Part shown: positions 24,742 to 35,182 of the stretch, one piece after another
Numbering within the stretch: position 1 is the first letter of the stretch
Layout: every line of letters starts with the position of its first letter
Assembly (NCBI RefSeq): GCF_021018805.1
Contig: NC_086247.1
Coordinates: 95,311,338-95,375,337 of the forward strand
Length of the DNA: 64,000 nt
Source of the DNA: Prinia subflava
Lineage: Eukaryota; Chordata; Aves; Passeriformes; Cisticolidae
Reading direction: 5' to 3'
Made by a program: the position numbers and the translations under genes
The notes under the pieces: model-generated
What the model was told of the DNA's origin: nothing
Seen by the model: only the letters and a program-made list of their open reading frames with translations
The model's database searches: none

Positions 24742-25330
24742 CCTGGCGGCCGGCCGGCGAGCCTAAGGAAAGACAGGGATGCCTCTGGAGCTGACAGGCC
24801 GCTCTGCCTGTCCAGCCCCCGCCCGCCCCCTCCCCGAGCCCTCCCGGGGCGCTGGCACCGAGCGCCGGCACGGCCCGTGCATCCCGCCGCGGCCCGTCCG
24901 CAGCGCACCCCGCGGGCGTCCTTCCCTCAGCGACACGGAGCGGCAGCGGCGCCGGGACGGGCGGGAAGCGGAAGGGCGGGCATGGGAGCGCGCGCGCACG
25001 CGCGGGGAAGCGCGCTTCCGGCACGGCACGGGGCGGGGCGGGGCAGCCCCGGTTCCCCACGGGAGGAGACCCCGCCCGGGAAACGCGGGTGCGGCACAAC
25101 GGGAGGAGACCCCGCCCGGGAAACGCGGGTGCGGCACAACGGGAGGAGACCCCGCCCGGGAAACGCGGGTGCGGCACAACGGGAGGAGACCCCGCCCGGG
25201 AAACGCGGGTGCGGCACAACGGGAGTGACCCCGCCGCCGAACGCGCGGGCACGTGGTGCCGCTGTCCAGGGACACCCGCGTCCGCCCGCGCAGGTGGGAG
25301 GTGGAGCCGTGCGGTAGGGATCGGTGATGC
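24590..25330 (-). promoter_or_regulatory. CpG island / promoter of TXNL4A
   Basis: A dense CpG block covers coding exon 1 and about 600 bp upstream on the minus strand. GC boxes occur near 25030-25045 (gggcggggcggggc), and the 40-bp minisatellite lies at 25061-25225. The long open frames on both strands come from the minisatellite and base composition. Confidence 0.75.
25061..25225 (+). repeat. 40-bp GC-rich minisatellite, 4 perfect copies plus a partial
   Basis: The unit starts GGGAGGAGACCCCGCCCGGG and continues AAACGCGGGTGCGGCACAAC. Copies start at 25061, 25101, 25141 and 25181, all identical, and a partial copy (GGGAG) follows at 25221. Each unit carries a CCCGCCC SP1-like box. The array lies 320-485 bp upstream of the TXNL4A ATG. 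Confidence 0.95.
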
Positions 25331-25429
25331 CGGCTAGCACGGGCAGGGTGAAACAGGTGATCAGAGCCCAGATCTCCCACTCTCTGCTGCAGATCGCTCC
25401 GATGTCAGTCCATTCCCCGTGCCTCCATG

Positions 25430-25620
25430 GGATTTGATCAAGGAGATATGCTCAGAGAAGCTGTGGATGCCCCATTCCTGGAAGGGTTCAAGGCCAGGTT
25501 GGACGTGGCTCTGAGCAACCTGGTGCAGCGAAAGGTTGCCCATGGCAGAGGGGCTGAGTGCAGATGTTCTTTAAGGTCCCTTCCAGGGCAGCCATTCTGT
25601 GATTCTGTGCTATCTGTTGC
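25430..25620 (+). mobile_element. CR1 LINE 3' fragment
   Basis: Clear CR1 3' end: 'gctgtggatgccccattcct', 'aaggccaggttggacgtggc', 'ttctttaaggtcccttccag' and the terminal 'attctgtgattctgtg'. Plus orientation, just upstream of the TXNL4A CpG island. Confidence 0.88.
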
Positions 25621-26109
25621 TGTCTCCTGGCTGTGGAAGGTTTTTTAAGTGTATCCACCCAGCGACAGCAGTGATCATTTCCATGCCCCAGCCACCCCCA
25701 GCCCCGCTCCTGCCGTGGCAGCTGCAGTGCCCAGCCACTGCCAGGTTCGCACTGCGGTTCCCAGAGCTCCTCCATCGCTGTGGTGATCAAAATGCCACTG
25801 CGGGAGCACTCTGGGTAAACGTTCCAGTGGAAGTGGTCGGCAGCGAAGCCAGCACGTTCGAGCACTGAATCGAGCTGGCCATTGGCATAGGCCATCCCAG
25901 ACCAATCTATTTCCTTAACTCCACAGTAGACACTCATTTAAAAGGTTAGCTTGCAGCAGGCAAGGAGAAAAGCATAGTTTCCACTATAAAAATTGCACGC
26001 ACGCTGCAGCTTGTGCTGTGGGGAACAATGTGAATTTGTGGCAAATAACTTTGCCCCATAGTTGCTGAGCTCTTCAAAAGCTATCTAAGTCCTCGTTCTG
26101 CTTTATCGC

Positions 26110-26380
26110 TTATTTAGGACACCCGGCGGCGGGAGACGGAGCAGGAGAGGGCGGAGGAAAGGAGCAGCGGGCTGGTCTGACTGCAGACACGCGCAGAGGC
26201 CGCGGGGGCCGTGATCCCCGTGCTGGAGCTTCCCTGGAAGCCGCCAGTGCCGGAGGCGGCGGTGCCCGGGCGGGGCAGGGTTAAGCGAGCGGGGCTGGCT
26301 AGGAGCGGGCGTGCCCGGCCCGAGCAGGAGCCGTGAGTTCCCGGCTCTTCCAGGTGCCGCGGGATCGAGCTGTGAAAGGC
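26110..26380 (+). promoter_or_regulatory. CpG island, candidate promoter / non-coding exon 1 of dehydrogenase copy A
   Basis: A short isolated CpG-rich block between TXNL4A and copy A. It contains a strong donor-like site CC|GTGAGTTCC at 26332/26333, so a non-coding first exon could end at 26332 and splice to the acceptor at 29264-29265. The assignment rests on position and orientation only. Confidence 0.45.
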
Positions 26381-29265
26381 ACGTCGTCAGAAAGAAACCA
26401 GCCCTGGTTAGTGCTTTGGTTCTTGTTCAGATAATTAGTCTCCTCTAGAGAGGTTAGTGGGAGGAGTTGATCCTGGTTAGCGCGGGCTGTTAACTTTAAT
26501 TGAAAACTGAGGTAGGAAGAATTACGTAGGTTTATTTTGCTATGATTTGGTTAAGTCCAAGGTGATAAAGCAGTGCCAGCCAACAAATCTGCGAGTAAGG
26601 GATGAGTCAGGCTCCACAGATGAAATAAGGCCGGCCTCAATTAGCACTGAAGTTAGTACTTAAACGCAGTCCTTCTTATTTGCCCTGTTGTCTCAATATA
26701 AATCATATTTTCAAAGTTTTTACTGCAGTGCCAGGACCAGAACTTAGTACACTTACCTTATATCAATGATTTATATATAGTTATGACTGTTTACCTACAT
26801 GGAAGCATATAGTGTTATGTAATGCAAAAGGAGAAGAGACAATGTAAAAAAAAAAAAAAAAAAAAGGAACTTAGTGATACTGCAGATGATACTAGTCCAA
26901 AACCAAAATTGTCGTATCCTTGACAGGTGTCACATTTAGTACACTGGACAAGACATCTGATACCTGAATAATTATGTTCAGGAGCAAAGCATTGAGTGTG
27001 TTGAAACTGATTCCCTTGATGTCTGGCCAGTCAAATTTGGCTTACAAATTTATTCATCCAATTGCTTCTCCTGGACATCACTGTCACAGAAGTGTGATTT
27101 ACAAACAGAGGTACAGGATGTGCCCTCATAGTGCTGGAAGACAAACAATAAGTGCTGGGACCAAGGTTGGTATCTGGAGAGCCCCCTTTCTTCTGTGAGG
27201 TTCCTTTAAGTGTTTTTAGTTTCCTGCTATCAGTGTGATTGTGCCTGGGACGAGCAGAACACCAGTTGCTGGACCAGTGCTTCAGGCAATGAATAGGTCA
27301 CGTGTGCATCAAACACGGATGGGATGGTGGTGGGCTCAGCATGTCCAACTCATGAAAAGATCCATCAGCTAGCCTGTTTCTAGTGCACCAGGTAGTTTGT
27401 TTATAGCTAGAGGCTTCCTCATGGGTCACCTTTCTGTTTGTGAAGTGCAGGAAGTTTCACTTCCAAAGTGAAAGCCAATCTGTCTCTGGCCATCATGTGT
27501 GATGTATTGTAATGGGGTAGGAGGGGATGATGAAAGGAAATGGAGTAATACAGTGCTGCCTCACTGGCATCTGCCAGTCACTTGATCATGTCTGATGCCT
27601 AGTTTTCCCTGCTTAACAAAATAAGGTTTAGCTGCCATCCAGGATTACCGCGATCTGATCATTAATGAAGCTGCCATCACAATATGACATCAGCTCCTCT
27701 TTTATTATATGCATCATTCATTCTGGAAAACAAATCTATTTTATCCTAGTAATGCTGTGTGATACTAATAAGAAATGCAGAGTACACCTGGGGAAATTTG
27801 CACAATTTTGACAACCACATGGGGCTGACAACTTCAGCTGGCAAAGAAAAAAAAAAAGAGATATATATATAAAAACATGGTCTTCCCTTGCAATTTGGTT
27901 GCACTGTTCATCTCACTGCATTGTTTGTTGCTGTTGAGAACTGGTAGTATTATCAGAGACTTTGTGGTGAACTGCAGACCTGTCCTAGCATGGAGGCCCC
28001 TTCAAGCCCATGTACAGCAGCAGACTGAAAATGAGGCAGAAATGCACATCAAGGCCAGGATAAAACTGGTGCCAAGACTGTAACCATTTAATAGATGTGT
28101 TTGGGATAAATCTGAGTTTGTTCAGGACAAGGGTAAATATGGTTGACAAAAACTTCAATCTATATTAACACCTATTTGTCACAGGTTTGAGTTCTGATTA
28201 CTCACAGAAGGCTTTTTTGAGAGGAGTGAAACAGGAGGACACAGCTGACCAGCACTGTGTGCCCAGAATAAATCAGTGTATTGCTGTGGAAAATTGTTTT
28301 GATTCAGGTAGCACAACATCAGCTTTCCTGGATCCAAGTCTAGGACATAGAATGGGATGGAGACTGAAAGTCAGTGGAGCATAGCAAAAAGAATTGTAGG
28401 AAATTAGGCACAGCTATTGTTAAGATATGTAGGAAATCTTCAACTACCATTTTTGCCAATAGGAATTCTAATTTAGGTGTTTGGTTGTATGTGGAGCCCC
28501 TATTTTATTGCAGAGTGCATTTGCAGGTGTGTTGTAGGGAGGACTGGGCTCAAAACTCTCAGGGCAGAGGAAAGTTGTAGCATGAAGGACTGACTATTGT
28601 CAGTGGTATCACCCCTAGTCCTCTTCTTCACTGGTTTGGCATATAGGCATGAGTGTGCTAAATTTTGCATGAGGTAAGTTCAGGTACAGATCTGAATGTT
28701 TAAAACACTGAAGGCAAGCAGTCTAACAGCTATCCAAGAGTGGTCCTTCATCGTGCAAATTTATTAGAGCTAAACCATCCCTGACAGATGTTTGTTAGAC
28801 CCATCTGAACCTCAGTGCCACCCTACATCGCCTGTCGCTTCACCAACCAAAACCAACAGGCAAGAAACTGAGTAAATTTGTAGCAGCCTCTACTTTATAG
28901 CACTGCTTATAGAAAGGCACTGGTGAGTAAGCTACCAGAAAAGCTACTAGTTTTGTATGAAATCAATATTGATTCAGGAGTAAAATGAAACTCTTTGTGA
29001 AGAACAGCTTGTAGGACTGGATTTGGATGTAAGAGTGTGGATATTCCTTGGTGTTATAGTCTAAATCAGCACTTGGTAAAAGTACCTGGAAGTTGTCTGA
29101 CATACCACACTAGTACCAAGTGACTGCATTAAAAGCACTACTGAGTTCCATCAGTTTCCTGATGTACACATGTGACTTTAAATGATAACTTATAAAGGAA
29201 CAGCATTGCTCCTTTCAGGGTGTTCTCCTAAACAAAGGAGTATTTCTTCTATTCCCCTGTTGCAG
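26381..29265 (+). other. Probable 5' intron of copy A, no gene recognised
   Basis: AT-rich DNA with an A20 run at 26846-26865 and an A/AT-rich stretch at about 27847-27875. The open frames at 26974-28580 show no recognisable motif. Confidence 0.5.
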
Positions 29266-29268
29266 GTC

Positions 29269-32200
29269 ATGGCAGAAGAAGAGTTGCCGGGTGTTTTGAT
29301 TGTGGATATAGGAGGAACTCATGGTGTCCTAGAAGACCTTGCAGCACTTTTGAAGAAACACTTTCACCTTATCACCATGAAGGAATTTCTTGGAAACAAA
29401 GAAGAAATGAGCAAAAAAATCCAATCTATTTTTGTGTTTGAGTGCAGGCCAACTATTGACCAGGAGCTTCTAGAAAGCCTGCCTAATTTAAAGGTAATTG
29501 GAAACTCTGGGGTTGGAGTGGATCACTTAGACTTGAAAATGATCTCAAGCTTTGGTGTAAAAGTGACCAACACTCCGCACGCCGTGGCAGACCCAACAGC
29601 AGACATAGGAATGGCCTTGATGCTGGCCTCAGCCAGAAGAGTAGTAGAAGGTAATGTTTAAAATTTTCTTGGTCCTAGTTACTTCTTTGGCATACCTTAC
29701 TTTTGCTGTGATAGAGATGATCTTTCTGAATCAATTTTGGGATGCTTTTATAGTGTAAAATTTTCAGAGGCCTTAGCTTTCAGAGGCATCTACTTCTATG
29801 TCTCACTTTTTTTTAGAGCAACATTGACAAGAGTAGGGCTTTTGTCTAAATGATGCACTTGAAAGTCTTGTGATATCCTATATGGAATAATGTCTGGGGC
29901 TTAATTCTTCTCTGGCTGTTCACTGGGTGGGTTGTTTATAGCTGTAAAAACTGAATACAGAGTGTATCCAAACGGAATGTTACCACTTTCCATTTCCCCT
30001 CGAAAGAAGCATTAGGAGTAAGATACAAACCATTAGTGGCCACATCTCCAACTCCAGAGCAGTAATTAGTATAAATTATTCTTCTGTCTGCCTCTGTGAT
30101 GAGTTTGTCAAAACCAATGGGTTGTATTTCCTGAAGAGCATCAGCATTATTTTTGAAATAGATTATATTCCTTTTGACAAATAAGTTGTACTACCAGCAT
30201 TAGTTTGTCTCCCTAAAAGCAGGTTCTTTCCCCACTTCCTTGCTATGAAATGCCTTTCTGGGGAAGGAAGGTGTCAGTAGAGACTTTCACAAGAAGCCAC
30301 CTCTGTCTTCAGGGACTTACGGTCTTCTTGTCACTGCTGCTCCACCCCTGAGCATGAAATAACATCTCTTTCCCCATGATGTTTTCTCACTATTGCATCT
30401 TTTTGAACCTCAAGCTCTTTGTATAGTAGCTCACAGAGATCCCTGGCTGAGCTGGAATTTGAAACCTTCATCCCTATTCATGCAGTGAGGCTGCTTTGGG
30501 TTCCAGGAGAGAAATCAAGAGATTTACCTCAGCTAAAAAAAAAAGTGAAGTCAGTGCTTTCAGGGTTGCAAAGAAGCTATTTTTGAACTTCCAAGAAGAA
30601 AACACACCACATGTGAAGGAGTTAATTCTCCAAGGAGTCATTCCTTCCAGCTCAGTATGCAGCCAGGATCCCACAGTGTTACTGGCTTCAGGCCTGTGTG
30701 CAGGAATTGGCACCATCCAGGCCCTTATATAAACTGGTCAAAATCAACAAAGATGTTTTGTAAGGGGTGCTCCAGAACCCCACTGCTGTGATGGTGATAG
30801 ACCTTTTCTTTCCCTCAGGCCATTTATGGCTGATTTGTACCCATTCACCATGTATTTACAAGCAGGCTGCCAGATTGCCGTGTCTCCAGACACAAAGCAT
30901 TTTGCTGTTGACTGGCTGGGAGTAGAAGTAACCAGAGCGACACTTGGGATCGTTGGGATGGGCAGCATTGGATACAAAGTGGCTCAGAGAGCCAGAGCCT
31001 TCAACATGAGGATCCTGTACCATAACAGAAACCGCAGGTAAGGACATCTGGTTTCTGCATTTAATTGTCCAGGGGGCAGTGACGGAAGCCACAGCTCTGC
31101 TCTGTCCCCAGCCTTTCTTTGCACTTACACTGCTTACAACTTGGCAGTTGTAAGCAGTGTAAGAAGCACCAGTGTGCCACCACTTCCTCACTTTGGCTCC
31201 CATCTGCTCCCCTCAGGAAGCAGCTCCCCCTGCACTTGCCCTGCCCTGGTTAGCCACTACCAGTTTGAAACAAGGGCCATGTAAGCATTCGGGAGATGTT
31301 GTCCGAGCAAACCAGATCTTGTGCCCTCGTGGTGTCCCCTGTCCTGTCAGAGTCTTCTTCAGGCTTCTGGCAGCATCCCTGTTCCTCCCAGACAGTCTCC
31401 TCAGCCTAGCCAGATCACTCATCACTCTGGCACCAGTGTCAAAGGTCTTAATTTCTCATGGATTTGTAATTCCCTTTCTTTCACACTTCATTTCTTTTCA
31501 ACCACAAGTCCTAACTGGCATGTCAGGCAAGGAAAGGCTCCACAAGAATTGGCATAGACACAGGAGAGAAGAGCAGGGTCTGACTGCATCCCCAGCCTCC
31601 TAACCTCATATTACCTGTGTGCTTTGCTTTCACACATACATCACTCCTCCAGTATCCCACCACTTCCATAACCTCTTGCTCCCTATAGCCCACATCCTTT
31701 CTGCATCCATTCCAGCGTCTGTGGCAATCAATGACTTATCCTTTATGTTGGTCTCAAACGTCTCAGTTTCTATGCTTTCTGGAACTCTCCTAGGCCTGAT
31801 TGATTGTGAAGCACAGTTAGAAATAGTTGTGTCAGTTTGGGGATGTGTGCGTTTTTCCTTCAGAAGAAAGGAGGAGGAAGAGGCTGTTGGTGCCCACTAC
31901 TGTGCAAAGATGGAAGACTTGTTGCAGCAATCTGACTTTGTTATGTTGGTTGTGAACCTGACTCCTGAGACTCACAAACGGATTGGAAAAAAGGAGCTGG
32001 GGCTGATGAAACCTACAGCCACTCTTATAAACATCAGCCGAGGTAGGAGGATCTGAAATCACTGTTTGTGGCTCCACACTTAAGGTTGTATTTTGTCTGA
32101 TTGTGTTGACGTTCCCCTCTCCAACCTCAGTCTGTGATATCCCTCTGTTGCTGAGTCATGATGTAGCTGGCAGTCTACAAATGGGTGACTTATGTGGATC

Positions 32201-33420
32201 ATATGGTATGTCTTCAAAGGTCCTATGGAAATCAGGGATGTTCAGCATATGGTTGGTTCTCTTTAGCCTTATTCTAGAGAAAGTGTTTTTGTGGAAATAA
32301 CTGAAAGGTTTATCGTCAGCAAGGGAGAACAGGGTACAAGGGAAAACATTAAGTAACATTTGGAACAGCAATGTAGAAAGGAAGCCTCACATGGGATGAC
32401 AGATCTGTTGGCATTGAACAAGCATATGAGAGAGATTATTGTTTCAGTAAACAAAGCAGAGATAAAGGAGTGGAAAGTCTGCAGAGATTAACTTATTTGT
32501 CTATAATAATACAGGAAATGTCTAAATGAGGAAAAGACTGGAACTGGTCTCATCCCAGGAAAAAAACCCTTATACAGTGGACCATGATCATCCTATAATT
32601 AAAGAGTAATAAATTAAATCTTTGGTTTGTTTGGTTAATGATTTTTAAGAAAGCATTCTATTTTCTAACAAGTTGAAGATCCTCTAGGTTTTCTCACTTG
32701 ACCCTGTAGACCTTCCCCCCCTCATAGGTAAAAATGTGTTCATTAACTCATCAGGATATCAAGATTTCATGTCAATGCAGGTGCAGTTATTGATCAAGAT
32801 GCATTGGTAGAAGCTCTCCAGAATAAGGTTATTAGGGCTGCAGCTCTGGACGTGACATACCCTGAGCCTCTGCCAAGGTAAGGAAATTTGTTTCCCATTC
32901 TGTGAAGCTGAATTATTTTAAACTTGTTCAAAGTATGCTCATAATTTTGATCTCCATGGGAGACTCATTGTGTAAGTGCAAAACCACAGCCTGTCTTGCA
33001 CAATCATAAATAAACAACAAATTATTCCCCTTCCCCACCTCTGTCAGTTCTTTGCCTGCCTAACTCATGGGCCAGGCAATGAGCAAGATGGATGGAGAGG
33101 AAGAAGAAATGTGTAAGCAAGTGACCCACAGCTTTGTGCTCATTCTGTGTTTTATTCTGAACGTGCCATTGCTGTTTCCTGAGGTTCAGTTCTTCACAAC
33201 TAAAATGGGATAGCAGCAGAGTAAGTTCCCTATGTAATGCGTTCTGTTCTTTGTTTCTTCCAGAGATCATCCTCTATTAAACCTGAATAACGTCATCATA
33301 ACCCCACACATTGGAACGGCAACAGTCCAAGCCATCCGTATGATGGCAGAAGAAGCAATAGCAAACATGCTGGCTGTTCTCAATGACCAGCCCATTCCAA
33401 GTGAAGTGTTTCCCAAATGA
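29269..33420 (+). CDS. GRHPR-like D-2-hydroxyacid dehydrogenase, copy A
   Basis: Five coding exons: 29269-29650, 30866-31037, 31864-32042, 32781-32877 and 33264-33420; 987 nt, 328 aa. The family (2-hydroxyacid dehydrogenase; glyoxylate/hydroxypyruvate or 2-ketoacid reductase) reduces 2-oxoacids with NAD(P)H in the cytosol. The catalytic domain begins [16 protein letters not shown] and contains [13 protein letters not shown] and [12 protein letters not shown]. Residues 158-163 are the nucleotide loop GMGSIG. The end of beta-2 is HNRNRR (180-185), basic rather than acidic, which favours NADPH. The triad is Arg244 (NISRG), Glu273 (YPEPLP) and His292 (TPHIG). The coding exon starts at a cag acceptor (29264-29265) three bases before the ATG. 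The apparent acceptor at 30813 is out of frame; the one at 30864-30865 restores [10 protein letters not shown]. Poly(A) signals are at 33581 and 33595. The true substrate is unknown. Confidence 0.92.
31124..31163. repeat. Perfect 18-bp inverted repeat with 4-base spacer
   Basis: CTTACACTGCTTACAACT, then TGGC, then the exact reverse complement AGTTGTAAGCAGTGTAAG. It lies in intron 2 of dehydrogenase copy A and would form a strong hairpin in DNA or RNA. Confidence 0.97.
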
Positions 33421-33580
33421 TAAGTGCCAGATGATGCCACTTAATCTCCTGTGTATGGGAAGGCACTATTTCTTACCACTTCCAAGTTAAAAAAAAAAAA
33501 AGCAACCTGTTTCTGCACTGCTCATCACGATGCTGCAAAACTGTTAGACTTGATCTGTTCTGTTGCTTACAATTCCAAAA

Positions 33581-33600
33581 AATAAAGTGAAACTAATAAA
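33581..33600 (+). terminator. Poly(A) signals of copy A
   Basis: AATAAA at 33581-33586 and again at 33595-33600, about 160-175 bp after the stop codon. This fits a short 3' UTR. Confidence 0.75.
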
Positions 33601-34477
33601 GGAGATTTGTTTGAAGATTTTAACTGAGCGTTATGCATTATGCATTTTGATATCTTCAGTCTGTTTCAGTGAATAACAGTGTTCTGTTCCCAGTTCTTGC
33701 TGCTACATAGTGATAAGCACATGCACCAGGCAGTTTGTGTAACACTCTCAGATCTGTTGAAGAGGAATGAGTATTGATTCCCTGCAGAAATTTGACTGTA
33801 TCCTAAAAAACTTTTCAGCCAATATTCCAGTATTCTATTTTGATTTGAAAACACTGAAGAAATGTTCTTTAAAGTGATCACAGGCCTAAGGTTTTCTGAT
33901 TTAAGAAGAGCCCTACTTCCTTTACATGTTAAAGCAAAGCCAATTGTTGAAAAAGTGTCTTTATTTTTCATGAGATGATCCTTTGAAAACCAAAGTAAAT
34001 TCCAAGAGATTTAGTTCAGCCATGCAGACAAAAATTACGCTTTTATCTTGACTGGCTGTGAAAGAAAGGTAGAATTACCATTAAGATCACAAGGGTGAGG
34101 GCATAACCTAAAGCAGATTAATGATCAGTCCTAACTTGCAGACCAGGGCCAAGCTTTTCCTTACATTCTCTTTCCTATTAGCAATCAAAAAATTGAGAAA
34201 ATTCAATAAAGTGGTTGTTACCTCCATAAAGTCAGGAAGACTCTATTATTTTGCAACATGGTCAGGCTCCATGAAGGGATAGTAAAATGAAGTCCTAACA
34301 CAGGAAGTGTAGACAGACCAAGACCTAGATACTCCGTTGGAAACAGTGAAATAGTACTTACAAGGCAACAGAGTTGCCACAGAATTGCTATTCCAAGATC
34401 ATCAGCCTCTGAACACTGTCCCCACAGCTCTTCTCAAAATTGCTATAGAAAATCAAAGGTAGCTATAAATACTCTGT

Positions 34478-34519
<42 letters not shown>

Positions 34520-35179
34520 AGCACACACAACAACACCCCAAAATAACTGTCAATTCACAGACCCTCTTGGGACCAAAACCAGATGGTCAGGGATTCTGGA
34601 AAAAAACCAAGCCAAACAATTTAGAGCATGTATGTCTTTCATGGAAAACACTTACCTAAGCATATATTATTTTGTTATTTTGGTAATTTATGATAGGCTC
34701 AGGAAAAGGCTTTGCAGTCACTGGGGTCTCTTCAGGACAGGTAGCTGCAAGAATCTCTGCAACGAAGCATTTAAAAATTAACCTGATATCTCAAAGTTCA
34801 TGATGAAGCTGTGCAATTTATTTTCATGACACAGATTTGGTCCAACATTTTTCTAAACTACTTAGCGTACTTTATGATTTCAGGGTAGCAAAGGAGATTT
34901 ATTGCACTATTTACTGCAGAAATCGTAGATCATGAGGTCAGAATTTGTTCACACTGATTATGTGAATACCTGTCTGTGTGTGGGGGGGGCACCTGTGTGT
35001 ATAATTGGCAGTATATTTAAAAGAGCTGCTTGCTTGTCTTGATTTTCTTATCTTCCTATGTGGTTTATATCTCTTGATGTAAATGTCATGAAAGAGGACA
35101 TGGTAGTTATTATTCTTTAAAGTGTCTGGAAATAATAATGTCTTTCTTCTGACTCTTTGTGTCTTTCTTCTTTGTGCAG
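33601..35179. other. Region between copies A and B
   Basis: AT-rich sequence with an A39 run at 34479-34517. There is no CpG island, in contrast to the upstream regions of copies A and C. A TATATTTAAA stretch near 35011-35020 is a possible TATA-like element but unsupported. No gene seen. Confidence 0.5.
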
Positions 35180-35182
35180 ATC

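Noticed and set aside
24614..25380. Long overlapping open frames on both strands (up to 223 codons)
   Set aside because: They are created by the 40-bp minisatellite (40 is not a multiple of 3, so all frames stay open) and by CpG-island composition; they overlap TXNL4A exon 1 and its promoter.
29182..29268. Upstream in-frame ATG giving copy A a 29-residue N-terminal extension
   Set aside because: The sequence runs through a strong tttcttctattcccctgttgcag acceptor, and copies B and C have an acceptor at the same place followed directly by the ATG, so the extension is intronic.
30813..30865. Earlier acceptor (tttctttccctcag) for exon 2 of copy A
   Set aside because: It puts the downstream SPDT...GMGSIG frame out of register with exon 1; the AAGCAG acceptor at 30864-30865 gives the same 172-nt exon as copies B and C.
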